Part shown: in pieces, positions 18,882-27,315 of the stretch | Layout of the letters: each line of letters begins with the position of its first letter | How positions within the stretch are numbered: position 1 is the stretch's first letter | Assembly: GCF_029814935.1 (NCBI RefSeq) | Contig: NZ_CP104582.1 | Location: 4,092,001 to 4,156,000 of the forward strand | Source of the DNA: Pseudomonas sp. GD03919 | Lineage (GTDB): Bacteria; Pseudomonadota; Gammaproteobacteria; Pseudomonadales; Pseudomonadaceae | DNA: 64,000 nt | Reading direction: 5' to 3' | Notes under the pieces: model-generated | Databases searched by the model: none | Seen by the model: the letters and a program-made list of their open reading frames with translations, nothing else | What the model was told of the DNA's origin: nothing | Position numbers and translations under genes: made by a program

Positions 18882-20114
18882 ATGAGCGACATCATCCGCC
18901 GCGACCCTCGCGCCGAGTGGATCGCCCGTAACCGCCTGCACCCGCTGCATGCGGCCATGCAGAGCCAGAATCAGACCAGCTGGATGGGCCCCAACGGCAT
19001 CATCCGCAAGAACCCGCATGCCATCACCGCCGGCTTCGTCGGCCCGGCCGGGCTCAAGCGCATCGACCGCAGCGGTGCCCAGCAAGGCACTGCCGGCAAA
19101 CGCAGCAGCGCCAGCGTCGAGCTGCAACTGCCGCTGCATGTCATCGAGCAACCGGCCTTCCACATCTGCGTGGTGCCGGACATGGTCGGCGGCCGCCTGT
19201 CCAGCCATGACAAGGATTTGCTCGGCCTGGCCCGCAAGCTGGCCGGCGACAGTGGCGCCGTGGTTGCCGTGGTATTCGGCGAGGACAAGGAAAGCGCCTT
19301 CGACACGGCCGGCGTCGACCGCCTGCTGCGCATCGGTGGTGACACCTTCGATGGCTATGCCCCGGAAGCCCGCGTATTGGCGCTGAGCGCCGTGGAAAGC
19401 CAACTGGCGCCGCGTCACTGGCTGCTGCCCGACAGCCGCACCGGTGGCGGCGAACTGGGCCGGCGCCTGGCCGCCAAGCTCGGTGAGCGCCCGGCGACAC
19501 GCGTCTGGCAAGTCGCTGGCGAGCAGGCCATCGGCCGTGCCGGCAGCGGCCAGCAGGACATCCAGCGCGCCCTGCCACGGTTGATCCTGGCCGCCGCTGA
19601 ATGCGCCGAGCCGGTCAGCGACACTCGTCATGAAGCCCGCACCCTGGAGCTGGCCGAAAAAATCGCCCACAGCCTGCCACGCGTCGAAGATCTCGGCCCG
19701 GTGGCCGTCGACCCTGCACAGATTCCCATGGCCGAAGCCGAGTTCATCCTCTCCGGCGGCAACGGCGTGAAGAACTGGGAGCTGTTCCACCAGGCCGCCG
19801 TTGCCCTCGGCGCCACCGAAGGCGCCTCGCGCGTCGCGGTCGACGATGGCTTCATGCCGCGCAACCGCCAGGTAGGCGCCACCGGTACCTGGGTCACCGC
19901 CCGCGTCTACCTGGCCGTCGGTATTTCCGGCGCCATCCAGCACCTGCAGGGCATCGGCGCCTGCGACAAAGTGGTGGCGGTGAACATGGATCCTGGCTGC
20001 GACATGATCAAACGTGCCGACCTTTCGGTGATCGGCGACTCGGCGGCGATCCTTGCCGCACTGATCGAACGCGTCGCTGTCTGGCGTCAGGAAGGAAAAC
20101 GTGATGCGGCGTAA
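18882..20114 (+). CDS. Electron-transfer flavoprotein alpha-like subunit of the dgc operon
   Basis: A 410-residue ETF alpha-type protein. The C-terminal FAD domain is well preserved: ILSGGNGVKNWELFHQAA, VGATGTWVTARVYLAVGISG and VVAVNMDPGCDMIKRADL. The N-terminal half is longer and more divergent than in the housekeeping EtfA and begins MSDIIRRDPRAEW. GGAG precedes the ATG. Position after dgcAB and before an ETF beta-like gene indicates a dedicated electron carrier for dimethylglycine demethylase. The stop TAA lies inside the left arm of a REP palindrome. Confidence 0.92.
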   Translation: MSDIIRRDPRAEWIARNRLHPLHAAMQSQNQTSWMGPNGIIRKNPHAITAGFVGPAGLKRIDRSGAQQGTAGKRSSASVELQLPLHVIEQPAFHICVVPDMVGGRLSSHDKDLLGLARKLAGDSGAVVAVVFGEDKESAFDTAGVDRLLRIGGDTFDGYAPEARVLALSAVESQLAPRHWLLPDSRTGGGELGRRLAAKLGERPATRVWQVAGEQAIGRAGSGQQDIQRALPRLILAAAECAEPVSDTRHEARTLELAEKIAHSLPRVEDLGPVAVDPAQIPMAEAEFILSGGNGVKNWELFHQAAVALGATEGASRVAVDDGFMPRNRQVGATGTWVTARVYLAVGISGAIQHLQGIGACDKVVAVNMDPGCDMIKRADLSVIGDSAAILAALIERVAVWRQEGKRDAA

Positions 20115-20167
20115 CCCGGATGCAATCCGAGGTCACCATCAGCTTTCCCGGATTGCATCCGGGCTAC
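20111..20167. repeat. REP-type inverted repeat inside the etfA-etfB junction
   Basis: GTAACCCGGATGCAATCCG at 20111 faces CGGATTGCATCCGGGCTAC ending 20167. It matches the family at 6009-6067 except for one base that creates TAA, which is the stop codon of the upstream ETF alpha-like gene. The right arm ends 9 bases before the next start codon. Confidence 0.85.
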
Positions 20168-20176
20168 GGGGACACC

Positions 20177-20950
20177 ATGACTGATCTGAATATCGTCGCT
20201 CTGGTCTCGGTCGGCGCCCACCCGACCTCGGCCCGCCCACGCCGCGCCGAGCAGGACGCCCGCGCGGTGGAGCTGGGCCTGCGCCTGGCTGGCCAGAGCC
20301 TGCAACTGCTGCACGCCGGCGACCCGCAGGCCGAAGCCCTGCGTGGCTACCTGGGTATGGGCCTGGAACAGCTCGATGTGCTGGAACAGCCCGAAGGTGC
20401 CGACGCCCTGCCGCTGCTGGTCGACTACCTGCAAGGCAGCCGTACGCAGCTGGTGCTGACCGGTAGCCAGGCGGAAACCGGCGAAGGCTCCGGCATGCTG
20501 CCGTTCCTGCTGGCCGAGCGCCTGGGCTGGCCGATGGTCGTCGGCCTGGCCGAGGTGGAAAAGGTGGAAAACGGTGTGGCTCAGGTGCTGCAAGCCTTGC
20601 CACGCGGTCAGCGGCGCCGTCTCAAGGTGCGCCTGCCATGCGTCGCCAGTGTCGACAACGCCGCCCCGGTCGCCCGCCAGAGCGCCTTCGGCCCGGCTCG
20701 TCGCGGGCAGATCGAAGCCCACGAAGTCACCGTGGTGGATGACGCCCTGCTGGCCGAGGCCAGCCTGCAGCCGGCCAAGCCAAGGCCCAAGCGCCTGAAG
20801 GTGATCAAGGCCAAGACTGGTGCGGAACGGATGAAGGCGGCCACGGCCAAAGCCAGTGGTGGCGGCGGTCAGATCCTCAAGGACGTCTCGCCACAGGAAG
20901 GTGCAGAGGCTATCTTCAAACTATTGATCGAAGAAGGGGTTCTGCGCTGA
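20177..20950 (+). CDS. Electron-transfer flavoprotein beta-like subunit of the dgc operon
   Basis: A 257-residue ETF beta-type protein beginning MTDLNIVALVSVGAHP. The upstream in-frame extension is the REP repeat, so ATG 20177 is the start; GGGGA precedes it. The family ribbon is seen in LVLTGSQAETGEGSGMLPF (AMP/FAD-binding loop), GQRRRLKVRLPCVASVD and the C-terminal PRPKRLKVIKAKTGAE. It pairs with the upstream alpha-like protein as carrier for DgcAB. It is divergent from housekeeping EtfB, as known for this operon in P. aeruginosa. Confidence 0.92.
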   Translation: MTDLNIVALVSVGAHPTSARPRRAEQDARAVELGLRLAGQSLQLLHAGDPQAEALRGYLGMGLEQLDVLEQPEGADALPLLVDYLQGSRTQLVLTGSQAETGEGSGMLPFLLAERLGWPMVVGLAEVEKVENGVAQVLQALPRGQRRRLKVRLPCVASVDNAAPVARQSAFGPARRGQIEAHEVTVVDDALLAEASLQPAKPRPKRLKVIKAKTGAERMKAATAKASGGGGQILKDVSPQEGAEAIFKLLIEEGVLR

Positions 20951-21005
20951 CCGAGGGTTGAAGACCAACTGCGCAGCGCCTGCCTCGCCACAAGGAGCCA
21001 CGACC

Positions 21006-21257
21006 ATGATGCATGCCGATCTGATCGACCAGGAAGACTTCCGTGAACGCCTGATCGCGCTAGGCCTGAGCATTCCGCCCGGCGTCACGCCCGAGCAGGC
21101 CTGCGAACTGGCCGTCAGCGGCCTCAGCGCCGAACGCGCCGTAGCCTTGCGTCATCTGGTGGAGGAACTGCTCGGCGGCAGCGCCACCCTGCTACCCAAT
21201 GTGCGCGAAGCCATCAGCAAGCATCTGCTGCCAGCGCTGGTGCCGAAGCCGGCTTGA
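21006..21257 (+). CDS. Small conserved protein at the end of the dgc operon
   Basis: An 83-residue protein beginning MMHADLIDQEDFRERL. AAGGAG is 8 bases before ATG 21006. It is mostly helical, with GVTPEQACELAVSGLSAE and RHLVEELLGGSATLLPNV; no membrane segment and no cysteine. It comes 55 bases after the ETF beta-like gene and probably shares its transcript. I do not recognise a family and give no function. Confidence 0.75.
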   Translation: MMHADLIDQEDFRERLIALGLSIPPGVTPEQACELAVSGLSAERAVALRHLVEELLGGSATLLPNVREAISKHLLPALVPKPA

Positions 21258-21329
21258 TCTGCTTAATACGTGCCGAGTGAGCCGGGAGCGATCCGCCTCA
21301 GCCAACCAAAGGCCTGCAAGGCAGAGGTT

Positions 21330-21424
21330 GGTGGGCTAAAGCCCACCCTACACCGACTACAGCGCACCGCGTAGGTAGGCCGGACGGCGATCCGTTTCAT
21401 ACGTAGGGTGGGCTTTAGCCCACC
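21330..21424. repeat. REP-type inverted pair, GGTGGGCTAAAGCCCACC family
   Basis: GGTGGGCTAAAGCCCACCC at 21330 and its inverted copy GGGTGGGCTTTAGCCCACC ending 21424, both flanked by CTAC/GTAG. They lie between the convergent dgc operon and gbdR. A single copy also occurs at 30254-30275. Confidence 0.85.
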
Positions 21425-21456
21425 GAAACAATTAACAAAGACCACCACTGAAAACG

Positions 21457-21484
21457 AAACGGGGCGCCAGTGGCGCCCCGTTTT
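21457..21484. terminator. Bidirectional intrinsic terminator between the dgc operon and gbdR
   Basis: AAACGGGGCGCCA and TGGCGCCCCGTTT form a strong stem, with T runs on both sides in the two reading directions. It lies 15 bases from the gbdR stop and downstream of the dgc operon, so it can serve both convergent units. Confidence 0.85.
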
Positions 21485-21498
21485 CATTGCGTCTCGTA

Positions 21499-22593
21499 TC
21501 AGATCCGCACACTGGCGAAGGTCGACTCGCCCTGGGCACGGCTAAGCGCCAGTACGGCACTGGAGTTGGGCTGCTGTTCGGGAATCGGCAGCAGCATCAC
21601 CAGGTTGTTGCCCTGCTGGCCGGCACGCTCGTCGCGCGGCGGAATGCCGAAATACTCGCGATAGCACTTGGAGAAGTGCGGGGTGGAAACGAAGCCGCAA
21701 ACCGAGGCCACTTCGATGATCGACATGCTGGTCTGCTTGAGTAGTTGTCGTGCACGAATCAGACGCAGTTTGAGGTAGTAGCGCGACGGCGAGCAGTGCA
21801 GGTACTTCTGGAACAGACGCTCGAGCTGGCGACGGGAGATGTCGACGAAGCAAGCCAGTTCGTCGAGGTCGATCGGCTCCTCCAGGTTGGCCTCCATCAG
21901 CGCGACGATTTCCTGCAACTTGGGCTGATTGCTGCCGAGCATGTGCTTGAGTGGTACGCGCTGATGATCCTGCTCGTTGCGGATGCGCTCGTAGATGAAC
22001 ATCTCGGAAATGCCGGCGGCCAGTTCGCGGCCATGCTGCTGGCCGATCAGGTGCAGCATCATGTCCATCGGCGCGGTGCCGCCGGACGAGGTATTGCGGT
22101 TGCGGTCGATGGAGAACAGGCGAGTGGTGATGGCGGCGCGCGGGAAGGCTTCCTGCATCGAGGCCAGACATTCCCAGTGCACGCTGCAGTCATAGCCATC
22201 GAGCAGACCGGCCTTGGCCAGCGCCCAGCTACCGGTACACACGGCACCGAGCTGACGCCCCTGACGCGCCTGCAGTTGCAGCCAGCTGACATGCTCGCGC
22301 TTGACGCTGTGCTGAATGTCGACACCGCCACAGACGATCACCGCATCCAGCGCCGGCGCGTTCTGCATGGCGGCATCCGGGGTGATCTGCAAGCCGTCAC
22401 TGGCGCTGACCGGCTGACCGTCGAGGGTGAGTGAATGCCAGCGATACAGCTCCTTACCGGAGAGCTGGTTGGCCATGCGCAGGGGTTCCACCGCCGAGGC
22501 CAGGGAAATCAGGGTGAAATTGTCCAGAAGCAGGAAGCCGATGGACTGGGGGGCACGGTTCTGGGGTTGCGCCCCTTGGCTGAACTGCGACAT
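21499..22593 (-). CDS. gbdR: GbdR, AraC-family activator of glycine-betaine/dimethylglycine catabolism
   Basis: GbdR activates choline, betaine and dimethylglycine catabolic genes when it binds glycine betaine or dimethylglycine. The 364-residue protein has an N-terminal class I glutamine-amidotransferase-like ligand domain (IGFLLLDNFTLISLASAVEP; VICGG-type strand VIVCGGVDIQ; CTGSWALAKAGLLDG) and a C-terminal AraC domain with two helix-turn-helix units (IDLDELACFVDISRRQLERL and SIIEVASVCGFVSTPHFSKC). Length and the sequence AQPQNRAPQSIGFLL match GbdR better than the shorter CdhR. It converges on the dgc operon and faces away from the transporter genes. Confidence 0.92.
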   Translation of the reverse strand: MSQFSQGAQPQNRAPQSIGFLLLDNFTLISLASAVEPLRMANQLSGKELYRWHSLTLDGQPVSASDGLQITPDAAMQNAPALDAVIVCGGVDIQHSVKREHVSWLQLQARQGRQLGAVCTGSWALAKAGLLDGYDCSVHWECLASMQEAFPRAAITTRLFSIDRNRNTSSGGTAPMDMMLHLIGQQHGRELAAGISEMFIYERIRNEQDHQRVPLKHMLGSNQPKLQEIVALMEANLEEPIDLDELACFVDISRRQLERLFQKYLHCSPSRYYLKLRLIRARQLLKQTSMSIIEVASVCGFVSTPHFSKCYREYFGIPPRDERAGQQGNNLVMLLPIPEQQPNSSAVLALSRAQGESTFASVRI

Positions 22594-23290
22594 TGATGGA
22601 ACCCTCTCACGCTAAGCACGGTGTGAGCCCAATTAGAAGTGGGCCTCTGTTTTATCCTGGCCAGGTTTGAATACCGGGCGGCTATGCATCTCTACGCAAA
22701 GGTCATGCCTAAATTGATCAAGCGTTCAATAAAAACTGAACCTTCAATACATGGCGCGCCAGACGGACTCCTTGCCCCCCTGTTTTCAGGGTTTGCGAAA
22801 CGCTCTCAAAGCCTCTTTGCTCAAGGCTTTGAGCATTTCGGTAGCACAGACTGAGCGGCCTGCTACGGCGTCTCTGGCTGTCAGTAACGGACGAGCGGTA
22901 ACAACAGCGACCGCTCGATCACAACTGAGGAAATCGATGCCCGCAGCGTCGCACCAAAAGCTCGCGAAGCGGCGGCTTTGCAAGAATCGCTGCACCAGCA
23001 AAGGTCACCGCTCGCTGGCGTGCCAGCCGCCAGGAGCACATGGAGAAGAACCTCCTGACGAATCCGCAACAGGTTCGCGATGATCCAACTTTCACCAGCG
23101 CGTCCAGCTCTCCAACCGACTCATGCATATCCAATCACGCCGCGGTGAACCGTCCGTGTCGGGGTCTTTTCTCGACATGCCGGTGTCGTTTCTCGTTCAG
23201 CGTGCGGCCCACCTCTTGCTGTGAAATAGCCAATCGCCCGCTCCAGGAATCCTCCAGCGGCTCCAGCCGCCCGAACAGAGGCACACCCCC
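22594..23290. other. Long non-coding gap between gbdR and the first binding-protein gene
   Basis: About 700 bases with no credible gene; short frames here have no family features. It must hold the divergent promoters of gbdR and the downstream binding-protein gene. At 22713-22730 the sequence ATTGATCAAGCGTTCAAT resembles the BetI operators at 29566 and 30344 but with 4 extra bases in the centre, so it is only a weak candidate. A CCCCCCTGTTTTCAGGG segment and scattered dyads follow. Confidence 0.55.
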
Positions 23291-24235
23291 ATGAACAGAT
23301 TTGCTCGCTGGCTGCTGGTGATCGCCCTCACCTCCTCCACCGCTCTGTACGCCAAAGAAGCCGAGCGCTGCGAGCTGGTGCGCCTGAGCGATGTCGGCTG
23401 GACCGACATCACCATGACCACCGCCGTTGCCCGTCTGATACTGGGCGAGCTCGGCTATCGCACGCAGATACGCCGCATGTCGCTGCCCGACACATACCGC
23501 GGATTGTCCGAAGGCCAGCTGGACGTGTTCCTGGGCAACTGGATGCCGGCCCAGAGTGAACTGGTGCAGCCTCACCTGGACAGCGGCAGGATCGAGAAGC
23601 TGCACACCAACCTGCCGACGGTGCGTTACACCCTGGCGGTACTGACGCCAGGCTACGAGGGCGGACTGAAGGATTTCGCCGACATCCATCGCTTTAAGGA
23701 CGAACTCGGTGGGCAGATCTTCGGCATCGAACCGGGCAACGAAGGCAACGAGATGGTCAAGGGCATGATTCGCGACAACACCTTCGGTCTGGCAGGTTTC
23801 AGCCTGGTCGAGTCGAGTGAAAGCGGCATGCTCAACCATGTCGAGCGTGCTCAACGCCTGGGCAAATGGGCGGTATTTCTCGGTTGGGAACCGCACCCGA
23901 TGAACGAGCGTCTGAAGATGAACTATCTGGCCGGTGGTGATGATTATTTCGGCCCCAATTACGGAGCGGCGCAGGTCAACACGGTGGCGCGCGGCGGGTT
24001 GAGCGAGCAGTGCCCCAATCTGGCTCGGCTTTTCCGCAATATGACCTTCACCATCAGCGCAGAAAACCAGTTGATGAGCGCCGTACTGGAAGGCAATACC
24101 AACCGCCGCCGCGTGGCCAAGCAGTGGATCGAAGACAACCCACAGATGATTACGGCCTGGCTGGAAGGCGTGACCCGCTATCAAGGTGGCCCTGTCAGCA
24201 AGGTGTTCGACGTATCACTGGCAGGAAATGACTGA
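23291..24235 (+). CDS. Periplasmic choline/quaternary-amine binding protein, ChoX-like paralogue
   Basis: A 314-residue solute-binding protein of the ChoX type. A signal peptide (MNRFARWLLVIALTSSTALYA) is followed by domains with the landmarks VGWTDITMTTAVARL, FLGNWMPAQ, LGGQIFGIEPGNEGNEM, SSESGML, FLGWEPHPMN and YLAGGDDYFGPNYGAAQ. The same landmarks occur in CbcX at 27316-28260, so the two are paralogues; aromatic residues around GW and NW would form the cage for the trimethylammonium group. It stands alone, 967 bases before cbcV. Choline or a related compound is the likely ligand, but this is inferred from the family. Confidence 0.88.
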   Translation: MNRFARWLLVIALTSSTALYAKEAERCELVRLSDVGWTDITMTTAVARLILGELGYRTQIRRMSLPDTYRGLSEGQLDVFLGNWMPAQSELVQPHLDSGRIEKLHTNLPTVRYTLAVLTPGYEGGLKDFADIHRFKDELGGQIFGIEPGNEGNEMVKGMIRDNTFGLAGFSLVESSESGMLNHVERAQRLGKWAVFLGWEPHPMNERLKMNYLAGGDDYFGPNYGAAQVNTVARGGLSEQCPNLARLFRNMTFTISAENQLMSAVLEGNTNRRRVAKQWIEDNPQMITAWLEGVTRYQGGPVSKVFDVSLAGND

Positions 24236-25202
24236 TAAATTCGACGAAATAGCCGAGAAAAACCAATAAAAATGGCAGACAACAAAGATCACCTGGTAGC
24301 TCGAAAGGGTTTTCCATCGCCTTGTCGAGAATCACACCCAGGCTCGCGACATGAACCTGGCGTGACCAACCGGTCACATTGCACCACCTTTCGATTTTTC
24401 AGCGACTTTCGGCACTACAGCACCTTTCGCTGTAAATTTTTTTCAACATCGCCGCAGCCCCCGCACTACGCTGCCTGCGCCTCGCTTGAAGAGCTGAAAA
24501 CCAGCACCGGCGCGGCTTTCAGCCTTGGCCAAGGGACGAAAAAGTCTGTTAAGGTTTTTAAAGCACGCTATCGAAAGCGCTTCTCGATGCTCACATCGAG
24601 CGCTATTCGAAACGGCATCACACAGTGCTTTCAGGAGCCCGGAAAACGGCGAGAACATGGAAAAACACGGGGTGTGACGGGCCATGTCGTCGCCCAACAC
24701 GTCAGGGTCGCAAACCGATAATTGCGCAGACTCCGAGGCGATATCGTTGAATCAGCCGATCACGACGCTGCCACTTCACGGGAAGCTGGCAGACTGGGGC
24801 CCTCCGCCCCGGGCCGAAGAACAGACAAGCGCTGGCCGCCCCTCATGACGGGCGCCAGCCCAACAAGAAATTTCGGATGTACGCATGTTCCAGGATGGAG
24901 CATGAACCCCCAAGGGACTGGATTCAAAACACTGCCAGAGGGTTTGGAAAGCGGTTTGCAGCACGGCAAAGCAAGGTTCACTCATCATCACTCGACGACG
25001 CAGCGGGCAGCAGTCCCAGCATGGTGCGCTCGTTGCAGCGTGTCTGAGTGCGGCTGCAAGCCACTGCCGCATAACGCTCACCAGGCAAAAACTCAGCAAA
25101 CACCCGCGAGGGTGCCAGCGGCCCGCCATGGTTGGTCTACGCTTCGTCGACGCGTATCCGCCATGTCTGCGCCAACGAGATCGTTTGAAGGGGAAACGTC
25201 CC
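24236..25202. other. Unusually long gap before cbcV
   Basis: Nearly 1 kb without a convincing gene. Frames of 149 and 215 residues exist on the plus strand but their composition and lack of family features argue against coding. The gap must contain the cbcVW promoter and activator sites. A CACCCGCGAGGGTG dyad is at 25099-25112. The cbcV ribosome site AAGGGG lies about 10 bases before ATG 25203. Confidence 0.5.
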
Positions 25203-26408
25203 ATGCAGTCTGGAAAGATCGTGGTCGAACACCTATACAAGGTTTTCGGCTCAAACCCACAAGAAGCCATCGACCTGCTCAAGGAAGGCTGGAGCAAGGA
25301 CAAGATCCTTGCCGAGAAGGGCGCGGTGATCGGTGTCAGCGATGTATCGTTCAGCGTCGAGGAAGGTGAGATCTTCGTCCTCATGGGCCTGTCCGGCTCC
25401 GGTAAATCCACCCTGATCCGCCTGATCAACCGCCTGGTCGAACCCAGCGCCGGTGATGTCTACATCGACGGGCAGAACGTCGCCAAACTGCCGCAGTCGC
25501 AGTTGATCGACCTGCGCCGGCGCGACATGAGCATGGTCTTCCAGTCCTTCGCCCTGATGCCCTCGCGCAGTGTGCTGGACAACGCCGCCTTCGGCCTGGA
25601 AGTGGCTGGCATAGGCCGCAAGGAGCGCGAGAAGCGCGCCATGGAAGTGCTGGAACAGGTTGGCCTCGCCCCCTTCGCCAACAAGTACCCGAACGAACTC
25701 TCCGGTGGCATGCAGCAACGCGTCGGTCTGGCCCGCGCGCTGGCGGTCAATCCCTCGATGATCATCATGGACGAGGCCTTCTCCGCTCTCGACCCGCTCA
25801 AGCGCCGCGAGATGCAGGACGTGCTGCTGGAGCTGCAGAAGACCCATCGCCGCACCATCATCTTCGTCTCCCACGACATCGAAGAGGCCATGCGCATCGG
25901 CACCCGTATCGGCATCATGGAAGGCGGTAAGCTGATCCAGGTCGGCACCCCGCAGGAACTGATCGAGAATCCTGCCAACGACTACGTACGCAATTTCTTC
26001 GACACCGTCGACACCAGCCGCTACCTCACCGCCGGCCAGCTCAAGGCCGACAGCGTGCCCACCTACGTGCACAACGGCAAGGCGCCGGATGCGGCGAAGA
26101 TCTGCAAGGAGCTGCAGGCGCTGGACAAGCACTACGCCTTCATCGTCGACGAGGATAACCACTTCCAGGGCTCCATCAGCCTGGAGAAGATCGCCCTGAT
26201 GGTCGACGGCGACGAACCCCGGCCACTCGAAGCCGATGCGCTCAAGCAGGTCGAACCCGTTCCAGAGGACATGCCGCTGGAACACGTCATCACCCGCCTG
26301 GTGGACAACGAAGGGCCGATCCCGGTAGTCGACGCCGACGGCCACTACTGCGGCGCCATCAGCAAGGGCCGCCTGCTGACCCGACTGCAGGGGGAATCCC
26401 ATGAGTGA
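25203..26408 (+). CDS. cbcV: Choline/betaine/carnitine ABC transporter ATPase CbcV
   Basis: CbcV powers uptake of quaternary ammonium compounds. The start MQSGKIVVEHLYKVFG at 25203 matches ProV/ChoV proteins; a frame upstream is not part of the family. It has 401 residues: Walker A GLSGSGKST (62-70), Q-loop VFQSFALMP, signature LSGGMQQRVGLARA, Walker B IIMDEAFSALDP, and H-loop FVSHDIEEA. The last hundred residues are a pair of CBS-like modules (FIVDEDNHFQGSISLEK and PIPVVDADGHYCGAISKG), which sense ionic strength in related transporters. It overlaps cbcW by 8 bases. Confidence 0.94.
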   Translation: MQSGKIVVEHLYKVFGSNPQEAIDLLKEGWSKDKILAEKGAVIGVSDVSFSVEEGEIFVLMGLSGSGKSTLIRLINRLVEPSAGDVYIDGQNVAKLPQSQLIDLRRRDMSMVFQSFALMPSRSVLDNAAFGLEVAGIGRKEREKRAMEVLEQVGLAPFANKYPNELSGGMQQRVGLARALAVNPSMIIMDEAFSALDPLKRREMQDVLLELQKTHRRTIIFVSHDIEEAMRIGTRIGIMEGGKLIQVGTPQELIENPANDYVRNFFDTVDTSRYLTAGQLKADSVPTYVHNGKAPDAAKICKELQALDKHYAFIVDEDNHFQGSISLEKIALMVDGDEPRPLEADALKQVEPVPEDMPLEHVITRLVDNEGPIPVVDADGHYCGAISKGRLLTRLQGESHE

Positions 26409-27285
26409 CAAGAAACTCGACCTGGGCAGCTGGGTCAACGACGTCGTTCAACACCTGCTGGACAACTACAGCGGCGCCTTCGACAGCATCGGCAAGGTCG
26501 TCAGCGGCTTCTCCGAAGCCATCGAGGCGCTACTGATGCTGCCACCAGCCTGGCTGCTGATCGCCATCTTCGTCGGCCTCGGCCTGTGGCGCATCGGCGC
26601 ACGCTTTGCCATCTTCACGGCCGTGGCCTTCATTCTCATCGTCATGACCGGCTTCTGGGAGCAGACCGTGGTCACCCTCGGCCTGACCTTCTCCTCGACC
26701 CTGATCAGCCTGCTGCTGGGCATCCCGCTGGGCATCTGGGCCGCGCGCAGCGAGCGCGTGGCGACCATCATCCGGCCGATCCTCGACTTCATGCAGACCA
26801 TGCCGGCGTTCGTCTACCTGATCCCGGCAGCCATGCTCTTCGGCCTCGGTCGCGTGCCCGGCATCATCGCCACGGTGATCTTCGCCATGCCGCCGGCAGT
26901 GCGCCTGACCAGCCTGGGCATTCGCCAGGTGAACAAGGAAATCGTCGAGGCCGGGCAGTCCTTCGGTTGCACCAGCCGCCAACTGCTGTTCAAAGTGCAG
27001 TTGCCCAACGCCATGCCGTCGATCATGGCCGGGGTCAACCAGACCATCATGATGGCCCTGTCGATGGTGATTATCGCCTCGATGGTCGGCGCCGGTGGCC
27101 TGGGCAACGATGTGCTGGCGAGCATCCAGCGCCTGGACATCGGCCTGGGCTTCGAGAGCGGCATGGCCGTGGTGCTGCTGGCGATCATCCTCGACCGCAT
27201 CACCGAAAGCTTCGGCACGCCGCAAACCAACAAACGCGGCCTATTTGCCTGGTTCAGTGGCAAGCTGCAGCGCCAGTCCACTTAA
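26401..27285 (+). CDS. cbcW: Choline/betaine/carnitine ABC transporter permease CbcW
   Basis: A 294-residue inner-membrane permease that pairs with CbcV. It has about six or seven helices (for example PPAWLLIAIFVGLGLW, FAIFTAVAFILIVM, LGLTFSSTLISLLLGIPL) and the EAA loop EIVEAGQSFGCTSRQLLFKVQLPNAMPSIMAG that contacts the ATPase. The start overlaps the end of cbcV. The dimer of this protein would serve the three binding proteins encoded nearby. Confidence 0.94.
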   Translation: MSDKKLDLGSWVNDVVQHLLDNYSGAFDSIGKVVSGFSEAIEALLMLPPAWLLIAIFVGLGLWRIGARFAIFTAVAFILIVMTGFWEQTVVTLGLTFSSTLISLLLGIPLGIWAARSERVATIIRPILDFMQTMPAFVYLIPAAMLFGLGRVPGIIATVIFAMPPAVRLTSLGIRQVNKEIVEAGQSFGCTSRQLLFKVQLPNAMPSIMAGVNQTIMMALSMVIIASMVGAGGLGNDVLASIQRLDIGLGFESGMAVVLLAIILDRITESFGTPQTNKRGLFAWFSGKLQRQST

Positions 27286-27315
27286 TCCGTTTTTTCACTT
27301 CACAGGGAACCGCAG

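Noticed and set aside
21499..22593. The AraC regulator as CdhR (carnitine catabolism)
   Set aside because: CdhR is related, but no carnitine genes are present, the protein is of GbdR length, and it lies beside dgc and bet genes.
24272..25127. Two plus-strand frames of 149 and 215 codons before cbcV
   Set aside because: Their residues (many Arg, Cys, Ser, Thr, His with no ordered pattern) and absence of ribosome sites argue for non-coding DNA.
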